From: JBOFLO01 sp051657905
GTDB taxonomy: Bacteria > Patescibacteriota > Gracilibacteria > UBA1369
Length of the DNA: 24,135 nt
Reading direction: 5' to 3'
NCBI GenBank assembly: GCA_051657905.1
Contig: JBOFLO010000071.1
Location: 1 to 24,135, forward strand
The notes below the pieces were generated by a model. The model was given only the letters and a program-made list of their open reading frames with translations. It searched no databases and was not told where the DNA came from. Made by a program: the position numbers and the translations under genes. Below are positions 14,871-22,983 of this stretch, in pieces. Within the stretch, counting starts at the first letter, position 1. Every line of letters starts with the position of its first letter.

Positions 14871-16097
14871 TTATTTAATAGATTTTTGATCTGGGTGAGG
14901 TTGCTCGGACATTTTTTGTTGATATTTTTTGATCAAGTCTCGGTAAACCAAGGCTGAGGGTCTAACTGATCTGCTGAAATCTTTATAATCAATTTTTATT
15001 AAACCGAATTTAGGATCGAAACCGCTATCCCATTCAAAATTATCAGTGAGTGACCAATGCAAGTAGCCAAAAATATCAGTACCCTCGGATTTGCTTTTAA
15101 AGAGCCAATAAAGTCCTTCTCTAATAGCATCTTCACGCAATTTATCAGCATGATCGGCTACACCATTTTCAGTAATGATTATCGGTAATTTGTAGCGTTT
15201 GTACAATTCTTTTGTGGTGACATATAAACCTTTTGGGTAAACTTCCCAGTTCATATCGGTTTTACGACTGGTGGGATAAGAATACTGTCCGAAGCTATTT
15301 AATAAACTGATGTCTGCTTTTACGCTACGATAAAAATAATAATTTAAACCGATAAAATCCAAATGTTTTTTGATTTTGTTGAGCAAGGCGAAATTCCAGT
15401 GATAATTAATTAGGCGAAGTAGAATCCAGTCCATTGGGTTGTATTGACTGTCTGGGCGGTAAACCATATTGTTTTTAGCAATGCCGATGGTTAATTCTGG
15501 CTTAATAGCTTTGAGCGCGTCATAAGCTAACTTATGAGCGTAAGCCATGTTTTTTAAAACTTTGGCATAGGTGAGATAGCTTTTTTGTCGAGGTGGCCAT
15601 TTGCCAAGTAAATATCCATGATAAGAATAAACATCAGGTTCGTTGAAAATAATTATATGGCACATTTCTTCACGGAATTCAGTGCCGATAAATTTACAAA
15701 AATTAAGGAAATATCTGATATTATTTTTTTTCAAAAATCCGCCTTTGTCAGCAAACCATTTTGGTAAAGTGAAATGATGAAGAGTGACGAAAGGGGTTAG
15801 TTTGTATTTTGCTAATGCTTCAAAAACTTTTTTATAATGTTCAACGGCCTCATAATTTATCTGACCTTCTTCAGGTTCAATTCGTGCCCATTCAATAGAA
15901 AGACGATGGGCATTATGTCCAAGCTGGCTGGCTAATTTAAAATCCTCTTCAAAAAACTGATAATGTTTAGTTGCTTCTCCAGATTGAAATTCCGGAACTT
16001 TAAGAACATTTTTCTCAAAATCCCACCAATCGCTGTAGATATTATTGCCTTCGACTTGATGTGCAGAAAGTGCTGCGCCGAAGAAAAAGTTAGACAT
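14871..16097 (-). CDS. Glycoside hydrolase family 1 beta-glycosidase
   Basis: A retaining beta-glucosidase or related exo-glycosidase with a (beta/alpha)8 barrel. The 408 residues are a little short for GH1 (about 440-470). The N-terminus FFFGAALSAHQVEGNN holds substrate-binding Q14. H108 in TLHHFTLPKWF is the expected subsite -1 His. The acid/base is E153 in IFNEPD and the nucleophile is E310 in IITENG. The aglycone/-1 wall HWSLTDNFEW (347-356) is intact, with E355 binding the sugar O4/O6. There is no signal peptide, so it acts in the cytoplasm on imported or internal glycosides or sugar phosphates. Specificity cannot be read out. It lies 67 bases after glmS, the widest gap so far in the block, so an internal promoter is possible. 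Confidence 0.94.
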   Translation of the reverse strand: MSNFFFGAALSAHQVEGNNIYSDWWDFEKNVLKVPEFQSGEATKHYQFFEEDFKLASQLGHNAHRLSIEWARIEPEEGQINYEAVEHYKKVFEALAKYKLTPFVTLHHFTLPKWFADKGGFLKKNNIRYFLNFCKFIGTEFREEMCHIIIFNEPDVYSYHGYLLGKWPPRQKSYLTYAKVLKNMAYAHKLAYDALKAIKPELTIGIAKNNMVYRPDSQYNPMDWILLRLINYHWNFALLNKIKKHLDFIGLNYYFYRSVKADISLLNSFGQYSYPTSRKTDMNWEVYPKGLYVTTKELYKRYKLPIIITENGVADHADKLREDAIREGLYWLFKSKSEGTDIFGYLHWSLTDNFEWDSGFDPKFGLIKIDYKDFSRSVRPSALVYRDLIKKYQQKMSEQPHPDQKSIK

Positions 16098-16164
16098 TCG
16101 AATATTTTTGTTTTAAATATCGAATTATTTTACCACAAATAGAGGCTCTATGAAAGCTTTAAGT

Positions 16165-17943
16165 CTATTTTACAGTAACACTTTTGGCCAGGTTGCGGGG
16201 CATATCCGGATCATTCTTTCTAATTAATCCCAAATGATAGGATAATAATTGAATGGGGATAATATTGATTATTCCTGATGTTTCTCCGCCATTTGGCACT
16301 TTTATCCAGTAGTCAAAAACGGGGTCGTTTTCAGGGGAGACTCCAATTACAAATGCTCCACGGGCTTTAACTTCTTGGCAATTGCTTAAAACATCCTGAC
16401 GGGTGTGATCATTGTTAAAAAGGGCGATCACGGGAGTTCCTTCACTTATTAAAGCAATTGGACCATGTTTTAGTTCGCCACTGGCAAAACCTTCGGCGTG
16501 AATATAGGAAATTTCTTGTAATTTGATCGAAGATTCCAAAGCCATGGCATAATTTACACCTTTTCCAATTACGTACATACTTTCCACATGGGCGATTTTT
16601 TCAGCCAATTGTCGAATATGATCTTCGTAACGAGGGTTTAACAAGTCATTGATTTGGCTTTGAGTTTGTAGCAATAATTGCTTTCCTTCGGCCAATTTCC
16701 CGGCGCAAGCGTAGGCAAGTAAGGTTAGAATTGCCAGTTGAGCGGTGGTGGCTTTTGTTGAAGCTACAGCTTTTTCCGGACCAGCTTTGATTTGCAAAGC
16801 GAAATTTGATTCGCGATCCATGGTTGATCCTTGAACATTAATTATGGATAAAACTTGAGCTCCTTTTTGTTTGGCGAAATGTATTGCTTCCAGAGTGTCA
16901 GCGGTTTCTCCGCTTTGTGAAACGGCAATAATCAAAGAGCGATCTTTAATAAAATCCTGCAAACTGGAAAATTCCGATCCAACAGCAAAATTCACATGTC
17001 TTTTGGCAATTTGTGAAAATAAATAAGTGGCGGCCAAACAAACTTTCCCGGCAGTTCCACAGCCAACTAAATATGTCCCAAAAGCCCCTTTAATGGCCTC
17101 GGCGATTTTTAAAATTTCCTGATCGTCCTGTTCGATGGCACGACGAATGGATTCTTTTTGTTCCATGATTTCTTTGATCATGAAATGAGGATAATCGCCT
17201 TTTTCTGCCTGATTGATTTTTAGATCAATTTCCACTAAACGTTTTTCAATTGTTTGACCGGTTTTCAAATCCAAAAAAACAGATTTTTGTGGTGTCAGTA
17301 TAACCATTTGTTCGTCATCCAAATAATTGACTTGTTTGGTGTATTGAAGAAAGGCTGGTATGTCGGAAGCGATGAAAAATTCTTTTTCACCTACACCGAC
17401 AATTAAAGGAGAACCTCTACGGGCAGCGATAATTTTGTTTTCATCGGTTTTGATAACCAGAATAGCATAGCGTCCGTTTAATTCTTTTAAAGCCTGTTCA
17501 ACGGCGGCTTGAAAATCCATTTTTTGCAAATGATAATCAATTAAATGTGCAATTGATTCGGTATCAGTTTGACTGATGAATTGATAGCCTTTGCCGGTTA
17601 AGTTTTCTCTAATTTCGGAATAATTGTCGATAATACCATTATGAACAACTGCCAAAGTTTTTGTTTGATTGAAATGTGGATGGGCGTTGATTTCTGTAAC
17701 TCCACCATGTGTGGCCCAGCGGGAATGGCCGATTGCCAAATGGGAATTTTCAAAATGATGTTCGGAAGGTTGGAAGCTACTGATTTTTCCAACTTTTTTA
17801 AAAATATCCAAAGTTTGATCTTGGCTATTTAAAGCGGCAACTCCCCAGGAATCATAGCCTCGGTATTCAAGTTTTTTTAAACCTTCAATTACCAGTTCCG
17901 ACGCATTGTTTTTAGGTCCGATATAGGCAAAAATTCCACACAT
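16165..17943 (-). CDS. glmS: Glutamine-fructose-6-phosphate aminotransferase (isomerising)
   Basis: Makes glucosamine-6-phosphate from fructose-6-phosphate and glutamine, the first step toward UDP-GlcNAc and peptidoglycan. The 592 residues are close to the usual 600-610. The N-terminal Ntn glutaminase domain starts with nucleophile C2 (MCGIFAYIG). It also shows EYRGYDSWG (26-34), GHSRWATHG (72-80), HNGIIDNY (101-108) and SQTDTE (124-129). Two SIS sugar-isomerase domains follow, with GCGTAGK (294-300, often GTSYHA in others), SQSGETADTLEA (342-353), VASTKA (393-398) and HAEGFASGELKHGPIAL (482-498). The C-terminus NLAKSVTVK closes the active site. The gap to ruvA is 32 bases, too short for a glmS ribozyme. 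The stop is TAG. Confidence 0.97.
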   Translation of the reverse strand: MCGIFAYIGPKNNASELVIEGLKKLEYRGYDSWGVAALNSQDQTLDIFKKVGKISSFQPSEHHFENSHLAIGHSRWATHGGVTEINAHPHFNQTKTLAVVHNGIIDNYSEIRENLTGKGYQFISQTDTESIAHLIDYHLQKMDFQAAVEQALKELNGRYAILVIKTDENKIIAARRGSPLIVGVGEKEFFIASDIPAFLQYTKQVNYLDDEQMVILTPQKSVFLDLKTGQTIEKRLVEIDLKINQAEKGDYPHFMIKEIMEQKESIRRAIEQDDQEILKIAEAIKGAFGTYLVGCGTAGKVCLAATYLFSQIAKRHVNFAVGSEFSSLQDFIKDRSLIIAVSQSGETADTLEAIHFAKQKGAQVLSIINVQGSTMDRESNFALQIKAGPEKAVASTKATTAQLAILTLLAYACAGKLAEGKQLLLQTQSQINDLLNPRYEDHIRQLAEKIAHVESMYVIGKGVNYAMALESSIKLQEISYIHAEGFASGELKHGPIALISEGTPVIALFNNDHTRQDVLSNCQEVKARGAFVIGVSPENDPVFDYWIKVPNGGETSGIINIIPIQLLSYHLGLIRKNDPDMPRNLAKSVTVK

Positions 17944-17975
17944 AAAAATGTTTGTTTAATTTGAGTAATTTGTAT

Positions 17976-18542
17976 TTAAACGTTTTGCAAAAAGTAGGTG
18001 ACGATTTCTTCTGTTGATTTAATTTGAGCGGGAAGTTTACGCAAAACGTGATTAACCTGATAACGGTTGTAGCCGAGGGTAGCCAGAGCATCGAAAACTT
18101 CTTCGAAGTTTTCTTCAGGTAAATTGGACATTTCTTCCAAAGAAGTTGGCACGATTTTATTTTTCAATTCCAAAACCAGGCGTTCGGCGGACTTTTTGCC
18201 AATGCCAGGGATTTTACTTAAAAAGAGCGTATTGCCTTGGATAATAGCGTTTTGGGTAGCGGAAATTTCCTGATTTAAAACTTCCTGAGCAATTTTCGGA
18301 CCAATGCCATTTACAGTAATTAATAATTTGAAAAAATCTAATTCAGCTAAAGTAGGGAAGCCGAATAAACTAATTTCGTCTTCGCGAACTTTTGTATAAA
18401 TAAATAATTCCAAATCCTGTTCGGCCTGAATTTTTTCTCCCAATCGCTTAGAAATGAAAACCTGATAGCCGATGGAGCCAGTTTGCAAAATAATTTGTTG
18501 CTCACTTTTATGAATAATTTTTCCTTGCAGATAAGCGATCAT
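17976..18542 (-). CDS. ruvA: Holliday junction DNA-binding protein RuvA
   Basis: RuvA forms the tetrameric platform that binds four-way junctions and recruits the RuvB motor. At 188 residues it is slightly short against about 200. The N-terminal OB domain starts MIAYLQGKIIHK (1-12) and contains TKVREDEISLFGF (50-62). Two helix-hairpin-helix motifs follow: NGIGPKIA (78-85) and PGIGKKSAERLVLELKNK (112-129). The acidic linker (about 135-148) leads to domain III (149-187, ALATLGYNRYQVNHVL), which binds RuvB. It is 32 bases after tgt and 32 before glmS. Confidence 0.96.
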   Translation of the reverse strand: MIAYLQGKIIHKSEQQIILQTGSIGYQVFISKRLGEKIQAEQDLELFIYTKVREDEISLFGFPTLAELDFFKLLITVNGIGPKIAQEVLNQEISATQNAIIQGNTLFLSKIPGIGKKSAERLVLELKNKIVPTSLEEMSNLPEENFEEVFDALATLGYNRYQVNHVLRKLPAQIKSTEEIVTYFLQNV

Positions 18543-18574
18543 GATTTTTGATTATTTGTTTGGAGAATGAGTTG

Positions 18575-19759
18575 CTAGCCTTCAGTACGGAAATTTTCCA
18601 GAAAATTATTTTTGAATTGTTGGAAAGAATTGTTGGCAATAGCTTCGCGAGAATCCTGCATCAATCTTAGTAGAAAATAGAGATTATGAATAGAGAGAAT
18701 GCGCATACCTAGCATTTCATTTTCATGTAAAAGATGGCGTAGATAACTTCGGCTGAAACCAGCTACGGGGCTGTTTTGGTCTTCAGGATCAAGTGGAAGT
18801 GGATCGTCTTTGTAAATTTCGTTTTTAATTTGTTGACGACCGAATTTGTTATAGAAACAGCCATGACGGGCTATTCTGGTGGCATGCACGCAGTCGAACA
18901 TGTCTATGCCGCGGGCGATGCCTTCCAGTAGGTCGGGCGGGGTGCCAACGCCCATTAAATAGCGGGGTTTTTGGGCGGGGAGATGCGGTTCGAGTACGTC
19001 TAATATATGGTACATAACCGATCTTTCTTCGCCCACACTAAGTCCTCCAATGGCAATGCCAGGAGTATTTAGATTTCCTAAAAATTGTGCAGATTGAACG
19101 CGTAAATCGTCAAACATGGTTCCCTGAATAATAGGGAATAGAGCTTGCGGGCTGGCTTTTACGCCATTGTTGATTTGAGGGTTTTGAGCTTTTTCTTCTT
19201 CCATTTCCTGATGTCTTTTCAAGCATCTTTCCGCCCAATCATGTGTTCTTTTTAAAGCTTGTTCGGCGTATTGCTTGGAAGAATCGTGAGGCGCGCACTC
19301 GTCTAATTGCATAATAATATCAGCTCCCAAAGCCTGTTCGATTTCAATAACTTTTTCTGGAGAGAAAAAGTGCTTACTGCCATTTAAATGTGATTTGAAT
19401 TGAACGCCTTCATCAGTAACCTTCATGTATGGCTTGCCGGTTTTTATACCTTTACCTAAAGAAAAAACTTGAAAACCGCCGGAGTCAGTTAGAATTGGTT
19501 TGTCCCAATTCATCCATTTGTGTAGACCGCCCATCTTTTGTACTAACTCATGCCCGGGGCGTAGATACAGATGATAGGTGTTGGCCAAAATTATTTGGGC
19601 GTGTATGTCTTGTAATTCCTGAGGTGAAACTCCTTTTACAGAACCAAGTGTGCCAACTGGCATGAAAATAGGTGTTTGAATAGAGCCATGTGGAGTATGA
19701 AATGTTCCAAGTCTAGCTTTGCTACTGGTGTCCTGATGATTTAGTTCGAATTTAAACAT
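18575..19759 (-). CDS. tgt: tRNA-guanine transglycosylase, zinc-site cysteines missing
   Basis: Bacterial Tgt swaps guanine-34 for preQ1 in GUN-anticodon tRNAs on the way to queuosine. The 394 residues fit the family. Catalytic residues are present: D92 in TDSGGFQVFSL, D153 and C155 in LDECAP, Q212 in IIQG, GGLSVGE (238-244), whose Val is the bacterial (preQ1) form, and nucleophile D289 in MFDC. Oddities: the usual PTR after the nucleophile reads CVHATRIARHG (290-300). The zinc motif CxCxxC is replaced by DQNSPV (327-332) just before FSRSYLRHL, while H358 (IHNL) remains. A 15-residue Glu/Asn-rich insertion lies near 185-200. The stop is TAG. A weak promoter (TTGTTA-17-AACAAT) lies directly after the rpmE terminator. 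Confidence 0.92.
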   Translation of the reverse strand: MFKFELNHQDTSSKARLGTFHTPHGSIQTPIFMPVGTLGSVKGVSPQELQDIHAQIILANTYHLYLRPGHELVQKMGGLHKWMNWDKPILTDSGGFQVFSLGKGIKTGKPYMKVTDEGVQFKSHLNGSKHFFSPEKVIEIEQALGADIIMQLDECAPHDSSKQYAEQALKRTHDWAERCLKRHQEMEEEKAQNPQINNGVKASPQALFPIIQGTMFDDLRVQSAQFLGNLNTPGIAIGGLSVGEERSVMYHILDVLEPHLPAQKPRYLMGVGTPPDLLEGIARGIDMFDCVHATRIARHGCFYNKFGRQQIKNEIYKDDPLPLDPEDQNSPVAGFSRSYLRHLLHENEMLGMRILSIHNLYFLLRLMQDSREAIANNSFQQFKNNFLENFRTEG

Positions 19760-19803
19760 ATTTAAGCGCTGAGATAATTGTTGACGATGGCTTTATCATT
19801 AAC

Positions 19804-19834
19804 AAAAAAGAAGTTCTTTGGAAAGAACTTCTTT
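19804..19834 (-). terminator. Intrinsic terminator after rpmE
   Basis: A perfect 13-base inverted repeat, AAAGAAGTTCTTT (19807-19819) and AAAGAACTTCTTT (19822-19834), is separated by GG. On the minus strand it is followed directly by a T-run (the A residues at 19804-19809 of the plus strand). It lies 29 bases after the rpmE stop and separates rpmE from tgt. In folding, the innermost pairs probably open to give a tetraloop. Confidence 0.85.
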
Positions 19835-19862
19835 AATATATAGATAATCTAAAAGCTGAGAA

Positions 19863-20192
19863 TTACTTAGATTTTTTAGCTTTAGCTGGTTTAGCAGCCT
19901 TTTTTCCTTCGCCTTCTTCTTTAGGGGCCAATTTAGCTTTGTTGGTAGCTTGAGCTTTAGCAACTTTTGCCAAGTATTTAGCAACCTGATCACCTTTAGT
20001 GGCATTAGTTTGCTTACCAGTATAGAAGGGATGAGTATCAGAAGTGGCTTCTACTTTAATAACATTGTATTCAACATTACCGATTTTCTTGGTTTCTTCA
20101 GAAGTTAGGGTGGAAGTAGCGATAAATTCCGCTCCGCTCACACTATCTACAAAGATTACATGATTTACTTTTGGGTGAATTTTGGCTTTCAT
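19863..20192 (-). CDS. rpmE: Ribosomal protein bL31, cysteine-free, with basic tail
   Basis: bL31 bridges the 50S and 30S subunits. The N-terminal 75 residues carry the family marks MKAKIHPK (1-8) and THPFYTGKQ (53-61). The four zinc cysteines of the C+ form are replaced by S17, S19, T50 and T53, so this is a zinc-free (C-) protein. The domain is followed by a Lys/Ala-rich tail (about 75-109, KKAAKPAKAKKSK at the end) absent from most bL31, making 109 residues against the usual 66-90. The tail probably contacts rRNA. It forms its own transcription unit with a strong promoter and a strong terminator. An overlapping 68-codon frame at 19799-20005 is a shadow of this tail. Confidence 0.93.
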   Translation of the reverse strand: MKAKIHPKVNHVIFVDSVSGAEFIATSTLTSEETKKIGNVEYNVIKVEATSDTHPFYTGKQTNATKGDQVAKYLAKVAKAQATNKAKLAPKEEGEGKKAAKPAKAKKSK

Positions 20193-20220
20193 AATTAGAT
20201 TTTTACTAAAAAGTGGTTGA

Positions 20221-20249
20221 ATTATATTGATTGAAGCTATTTATGGCAA
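20221..20249 (-). promoter_or_regulatory. Sigma70 promoter of rpmE
   Basis: The minus strand reads TTGCCA (20244-20249), exactly 17 bases, then a perfect TATAAT (20221-20226). The start codon is about 29 bases downstream of the -10, giving a leader of about 20 bases without a Shine-Dalgarno sequence. It is the closest to consensus in the window, as expected for a ribosomal protein gene. Confidence 0.75.
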
Positions 20250-20274
20250 GCTTATTTTTGCCGGTGCGGGTGAT

Positions 20275-22830
20275 TTACTTTTTTGCTACCAAAGTGGCTT
20301 GAGCTGGATCTTCTACGGCTTCGGCATCTTTCTTTTTACTATTACTTTCAGTAATTAGTGTAGTAGAGGCAACTTTATCCCCGTCAGCCATTCTCATTAG
20401 GTAAACACCTTGAGTGGTACGACCTTGTTGAGGGATACTGCTGAGTTTAAGTCTGATTACTTGTCCATGTTTGGAAATGACAATCAAATCTCCTTCGGCA
20501 TTATCTTGAATTACTTTTGCTCCGACGATATGACCGGTTTTAGCTGTAATATTAGCTGTTTTAACACCAGTTCCGCCTCTAGTTTGTAGACGATAATCAG
20601 AAACTTTGGAGGCTTTACCCAAACCGTTTTCCATAATTACCAGCAAATCGGCAGTTTTGGCATTGGTGGCTTTGTTCATATCTACCACTTCATCCCCATC
20701 TTTCACACGAATACCTCTTACACCCATAGAATTACGTCCAGTTGGAGAAACATCGCTTTCCTGGAAGCGAATGGATTTTCCTAGACGGTTTACAATGATA
20801 ATTTCATCATTAGTGCTAACTTCGCTAATCCAGTTTAAATAGTCGCCTTCACGTAATTTGATAGCAATCAGACCGGATTTTCTAACATTTTCGTATTCTT
20901 CAATAGAAGTTTTCTTAACTGTACCTTTGGTAGTACACATGAAGAGGAATTTGCCTTTTAATTTTTCGTCGGAAGTAAGAATGGCTGTTACTACTTCTTT
21001 TTCCATTAATTGAAGTAGATTTACCATTGGTACACCTTTGGCTGTACGAGAAGCTTGTGGCAATTCGTAAACCGGTAATTTGAATACTCTACCCAAATTT
21101 GTGAAGAATAAAAGATCATCATGATTGTTGGACTGTACCAAAATCTTGATTTCGTCTTCTTCCTTGGTAGTGGCTCCAATTACACCTTTTCCACCTCTAC
21201 CCTGAGTTTGGAAAGTGTTGGATGGAATTCTCTTAATATAGTTTTCTCGAGACATCATCACAATCATTGGTTCATTTGGAATGGTGTCTTTGCTGGAGAA
21301 TTTACCAATAGCATTTGGATTGATTTCAGTACGGCGTTTATCTCCGTATTTTTCAATAATTTCTTTAATTTCAGCGCGGATAATATCAGTGATTTTTTCT
21401 GGAGAGGCTAAAATTCCTTCTAATTCAGCAATTAATTTTAATTTTTCTGCTAATTCATCTTCAATTTTCTTTCTTTCCAAGCCAGCTAATGTTTGTAAAC
21501 GCATTTCCAAAATAGCTTTTGACTGTAGGTCAGAAAGCTTGAATTTTTTCATTAATTTTTCATGGGCGATTTCTTTGGTGTCGGAAGCGCGAATCACGGC
21601 AATAATTTCGTCAATGTGATCTAAAGCGATTTTCAAACCTTCCAAAATATGAGCGCGGGCTTTGGCTACACCTAAGTCGAATTCAGTACGACGGCGAACA
21701 ACTACTTCACGATGAATAATAAATTGTTCAAGAATTTGTTTAATATCCAATAATTTTGGTTGTAAACCATCAACTAGGGCAATCATATTGAAATTAAAGG
21801 TTGATTGCATGGTAGTCAGCTTGTAGAGCTGATTGAGGATTTTCTTTGGATAGGCCTCTTTTTTAAGTTCAATTACGATACGAATATCTTTTTTAGATTC
21901 ATCACGTAAATCGCTAATACCAACGATTTTTTTGTCACGAACTAAATCGGCAATTTTTAAAATTAAATCAGATTTATTAACTTGATATGGAATTTCAGTA
22001 ACAATGATTTGGAATTTGCCGCTTTTTCTTTCTTCAATTTCGGCTTTAGCGCGCATAACCACCCCGCCACGTCCAGTAGCATAAGCTGTTTTGATGGCTT
22101 CTCTGTCATAAATAATCCCAGCAGTAGGGAAGTCTGGACCTTTGATGAATTCCATTAAATCATCAATGCTAGCATCTGGGTGATCCAATAAGTGCTGAAC
22201 TCCCTGGCAAACCTCAGTTAGATTATGTGGAGGGATGGAGGTAGCCATACCTACGGCAATACCGGAAGATCCATTTAATAGTAAGTTGGGGATTTTGGTT
22301 GGTAAAACACGAGGTTCTTTGGTTGAAGCATCGTAATTATCCGCCCATTCTACCGTGTCTTTTTCAATATCTGCTAAAATTTCTTCTGTTAATTTGGCAA
22401 GTTTGGCTTCTGTATAACGCATAGCCGCCGGATTGTCTCCATCAATTGAACCGAAGTTCCCTTGTCCATGTACTAACATGTAACGCATAGCAAAGTCCTG
22501 TGCCATTCTAACCATGGCCATGTATACGGGAGCATCGCCGTGTGGGTGATATTTACCAAGTACTTCACCTACCACCTTGGCGGATTTCTTAAAAGATGAG
22601 CTAGACCGAAGTCCGATTTCATCCATAGCATACAAAATACGACGATGTACCGGTTTTAACCCGTCACGCACGTCGGGAAGGGCTCTTTGCACGATTACAC
22701 TCATGGCGTAATCGAGATAAGAGGTTTCCATTTCCTGACTGATGTTTTTTAATGTGAAATCCTGGAAAAGGTTTACACCTGGCTCTTTTCCTGGGGTTTC
22801 ATTGTTTTGATTTTGCTTGTTTTCTGGCAT
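20275..22830 (-). CDS. gyrA: DNA gyrase subunit A
   Basis: The breakage-reunion subunit of gyrase. The ATG at 22828-22830 gives 851 residues; a TTG two codons upstream (22834-22836) is possible but less likely. Numbering from the ATG: the winged-helix region reads KYHPHGDAPVYMAMVRMAQ (93-111) and the catalytic Tyr is Y139 in AAMRYTE. The tower and coiled-coil gate (about 370-490) are complete. The GyrA box QGRGGKG at 543-549 identifies gyrase rather than topoisomerase IV. A beta-pinwheel of GyrA repeats runs from about 515 to 820. The tail is short and Lys/Asp/Glu-rich. Positions matching E. coli S83 and D87 are A100 and M104. It is divergent from the VirB4-like gene and 82 bases ahead of rpmE. 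Confidence 0.96.
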   Translation of the reverse strand: MPENKQNQNNETPGKEPGVNLFQDFTLKNISQEMETSYLDYAMSVIVQRALPDVRDGLKPVHRRILYAMDEIGLRSSSSFKKSAKVVGEVLGKYHPHGDAPVYMAMVRMAQDFAMRYMLVHGQGNFGSIDGDNPAAMRYTEAKLAKLTEEILADIEKDTVEWADNYDASTKEPRVLPTKIPNLLLNGSSGIAVGMATSIPPHNLTEVCQGVQHLLDHPDASIDDLMEFIKGPDFPTAGIIYDREAIKTAYATGRGGVVMRAKAEIEERKSGKFQIIVTEIPYQVNKSDLILKIADLVRDKKIVGISDLRDESKKDIRIVIELKKEAYPKKILNQLYKLTTMQSTFNFNMIALVDGLQPKLLDIKQILEQFIIHREVVVRRRTEFDLGVAKARAHILEGLKIALDHIDEIIAVIRASDTKEIAHEKLMKKFKLSDLQSKAILEMRLQTLAGLERKKIEDELAEKLKLIAELEGILASPEKITDIIRAEIKEIIEKYGDKRRTEINPNAIGKFSSKDTIPNEPMIVMMSRENYIKRIPSNTFQTQGRGGKGVIGATTKEEDEIKILVQSNNHDDLLFFTNLGRVFKLPVYELPQASRTAKGVPMVNLLQLMEKEVVTAILTSDEKLKGKFLFMCTTKGTVKKTSIEEYENVRKSGLIAIKLREGDYLNWISEVSTNDEIIIVNRLGKSIRFQESDVSPTGRNSMGVRGIRVKDGDEVVDMNKATNAKTADLLVIMENGLGKASKVSDYRLQTRGGTGVKTANITAKTGHIVGAKVIQDNAEGDLIVISKHGQVIRLKLSSIPQQGRTTQGVYLMRMADGDKVASTTLITESNSKKKDAEAVEDPAQATLVAKK

Positions 22831-22858
22831 AGCCAACGCTTAAAAAATTTCGGCTTGA

Positions 22859-22887
22859 AGATTAGCATAAGTTTGTTTTGAGGACAA
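22859..22887 (-). promoter_or_regulatory. Probable gyrA promoter
   Basis: The minus strand reads TTGTCC (22882-22887), a 17-base spacer and TAATCT (22859-22864). Four of six positions match in each box. The -10 lies about 28 bases before the gyrA ATG. Confidence 0.5.
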
Positions 22888-22933
22888 AGAAAATCGCTTT
22901 ACAAGAAAATAGTTGGGCGTGGCGATAAGATAG

Positions 22934-22962
22934 TTGAAGAAAAAGGGCATTTCTGATATACT
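22934..22962 (+). promoter_or_regulatory. Extended -10 promoter of the VirB4/TraC-like gene
   Basis: TTGAAG (22934-22939), a 17-base spacer and TATACT (22957-22962), with a TG one base before the -10 (extended -10). Transcription should start near 22969, leaving only about 15 bases before the ATG at 22984. Confidence 0.7.
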
Positions 22963-22983
22963 TTAGGGATATTAATTTTTGCC

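Noticed and set aside
16098..17975. glmS ribozyme or riboswitch around glmS
   Set aside because: The gap upstream of glmS is only 32 bases, too short for the ribozyme, and no conserved core is visible.
19799..20005. 68-residue Leu/Lys-rich frame next to rpmE
   Set aside because: It is a shifted-frame shadow of the bL31 tail and would cover the terminator.
20193..20274. Terminator hairpin (GGCAA...TTGCC) between gyrA and rpmE
   Set aside because: The stem is only five pairs with no T-run, and it overlaps the rpmE -35 box.
22831..22836. TTG start for gyrA two codons upstream of the ATG
   Set aside because: The ATG is nearby, needs no rare start, and neither has a ribosome site to favour the TTG.
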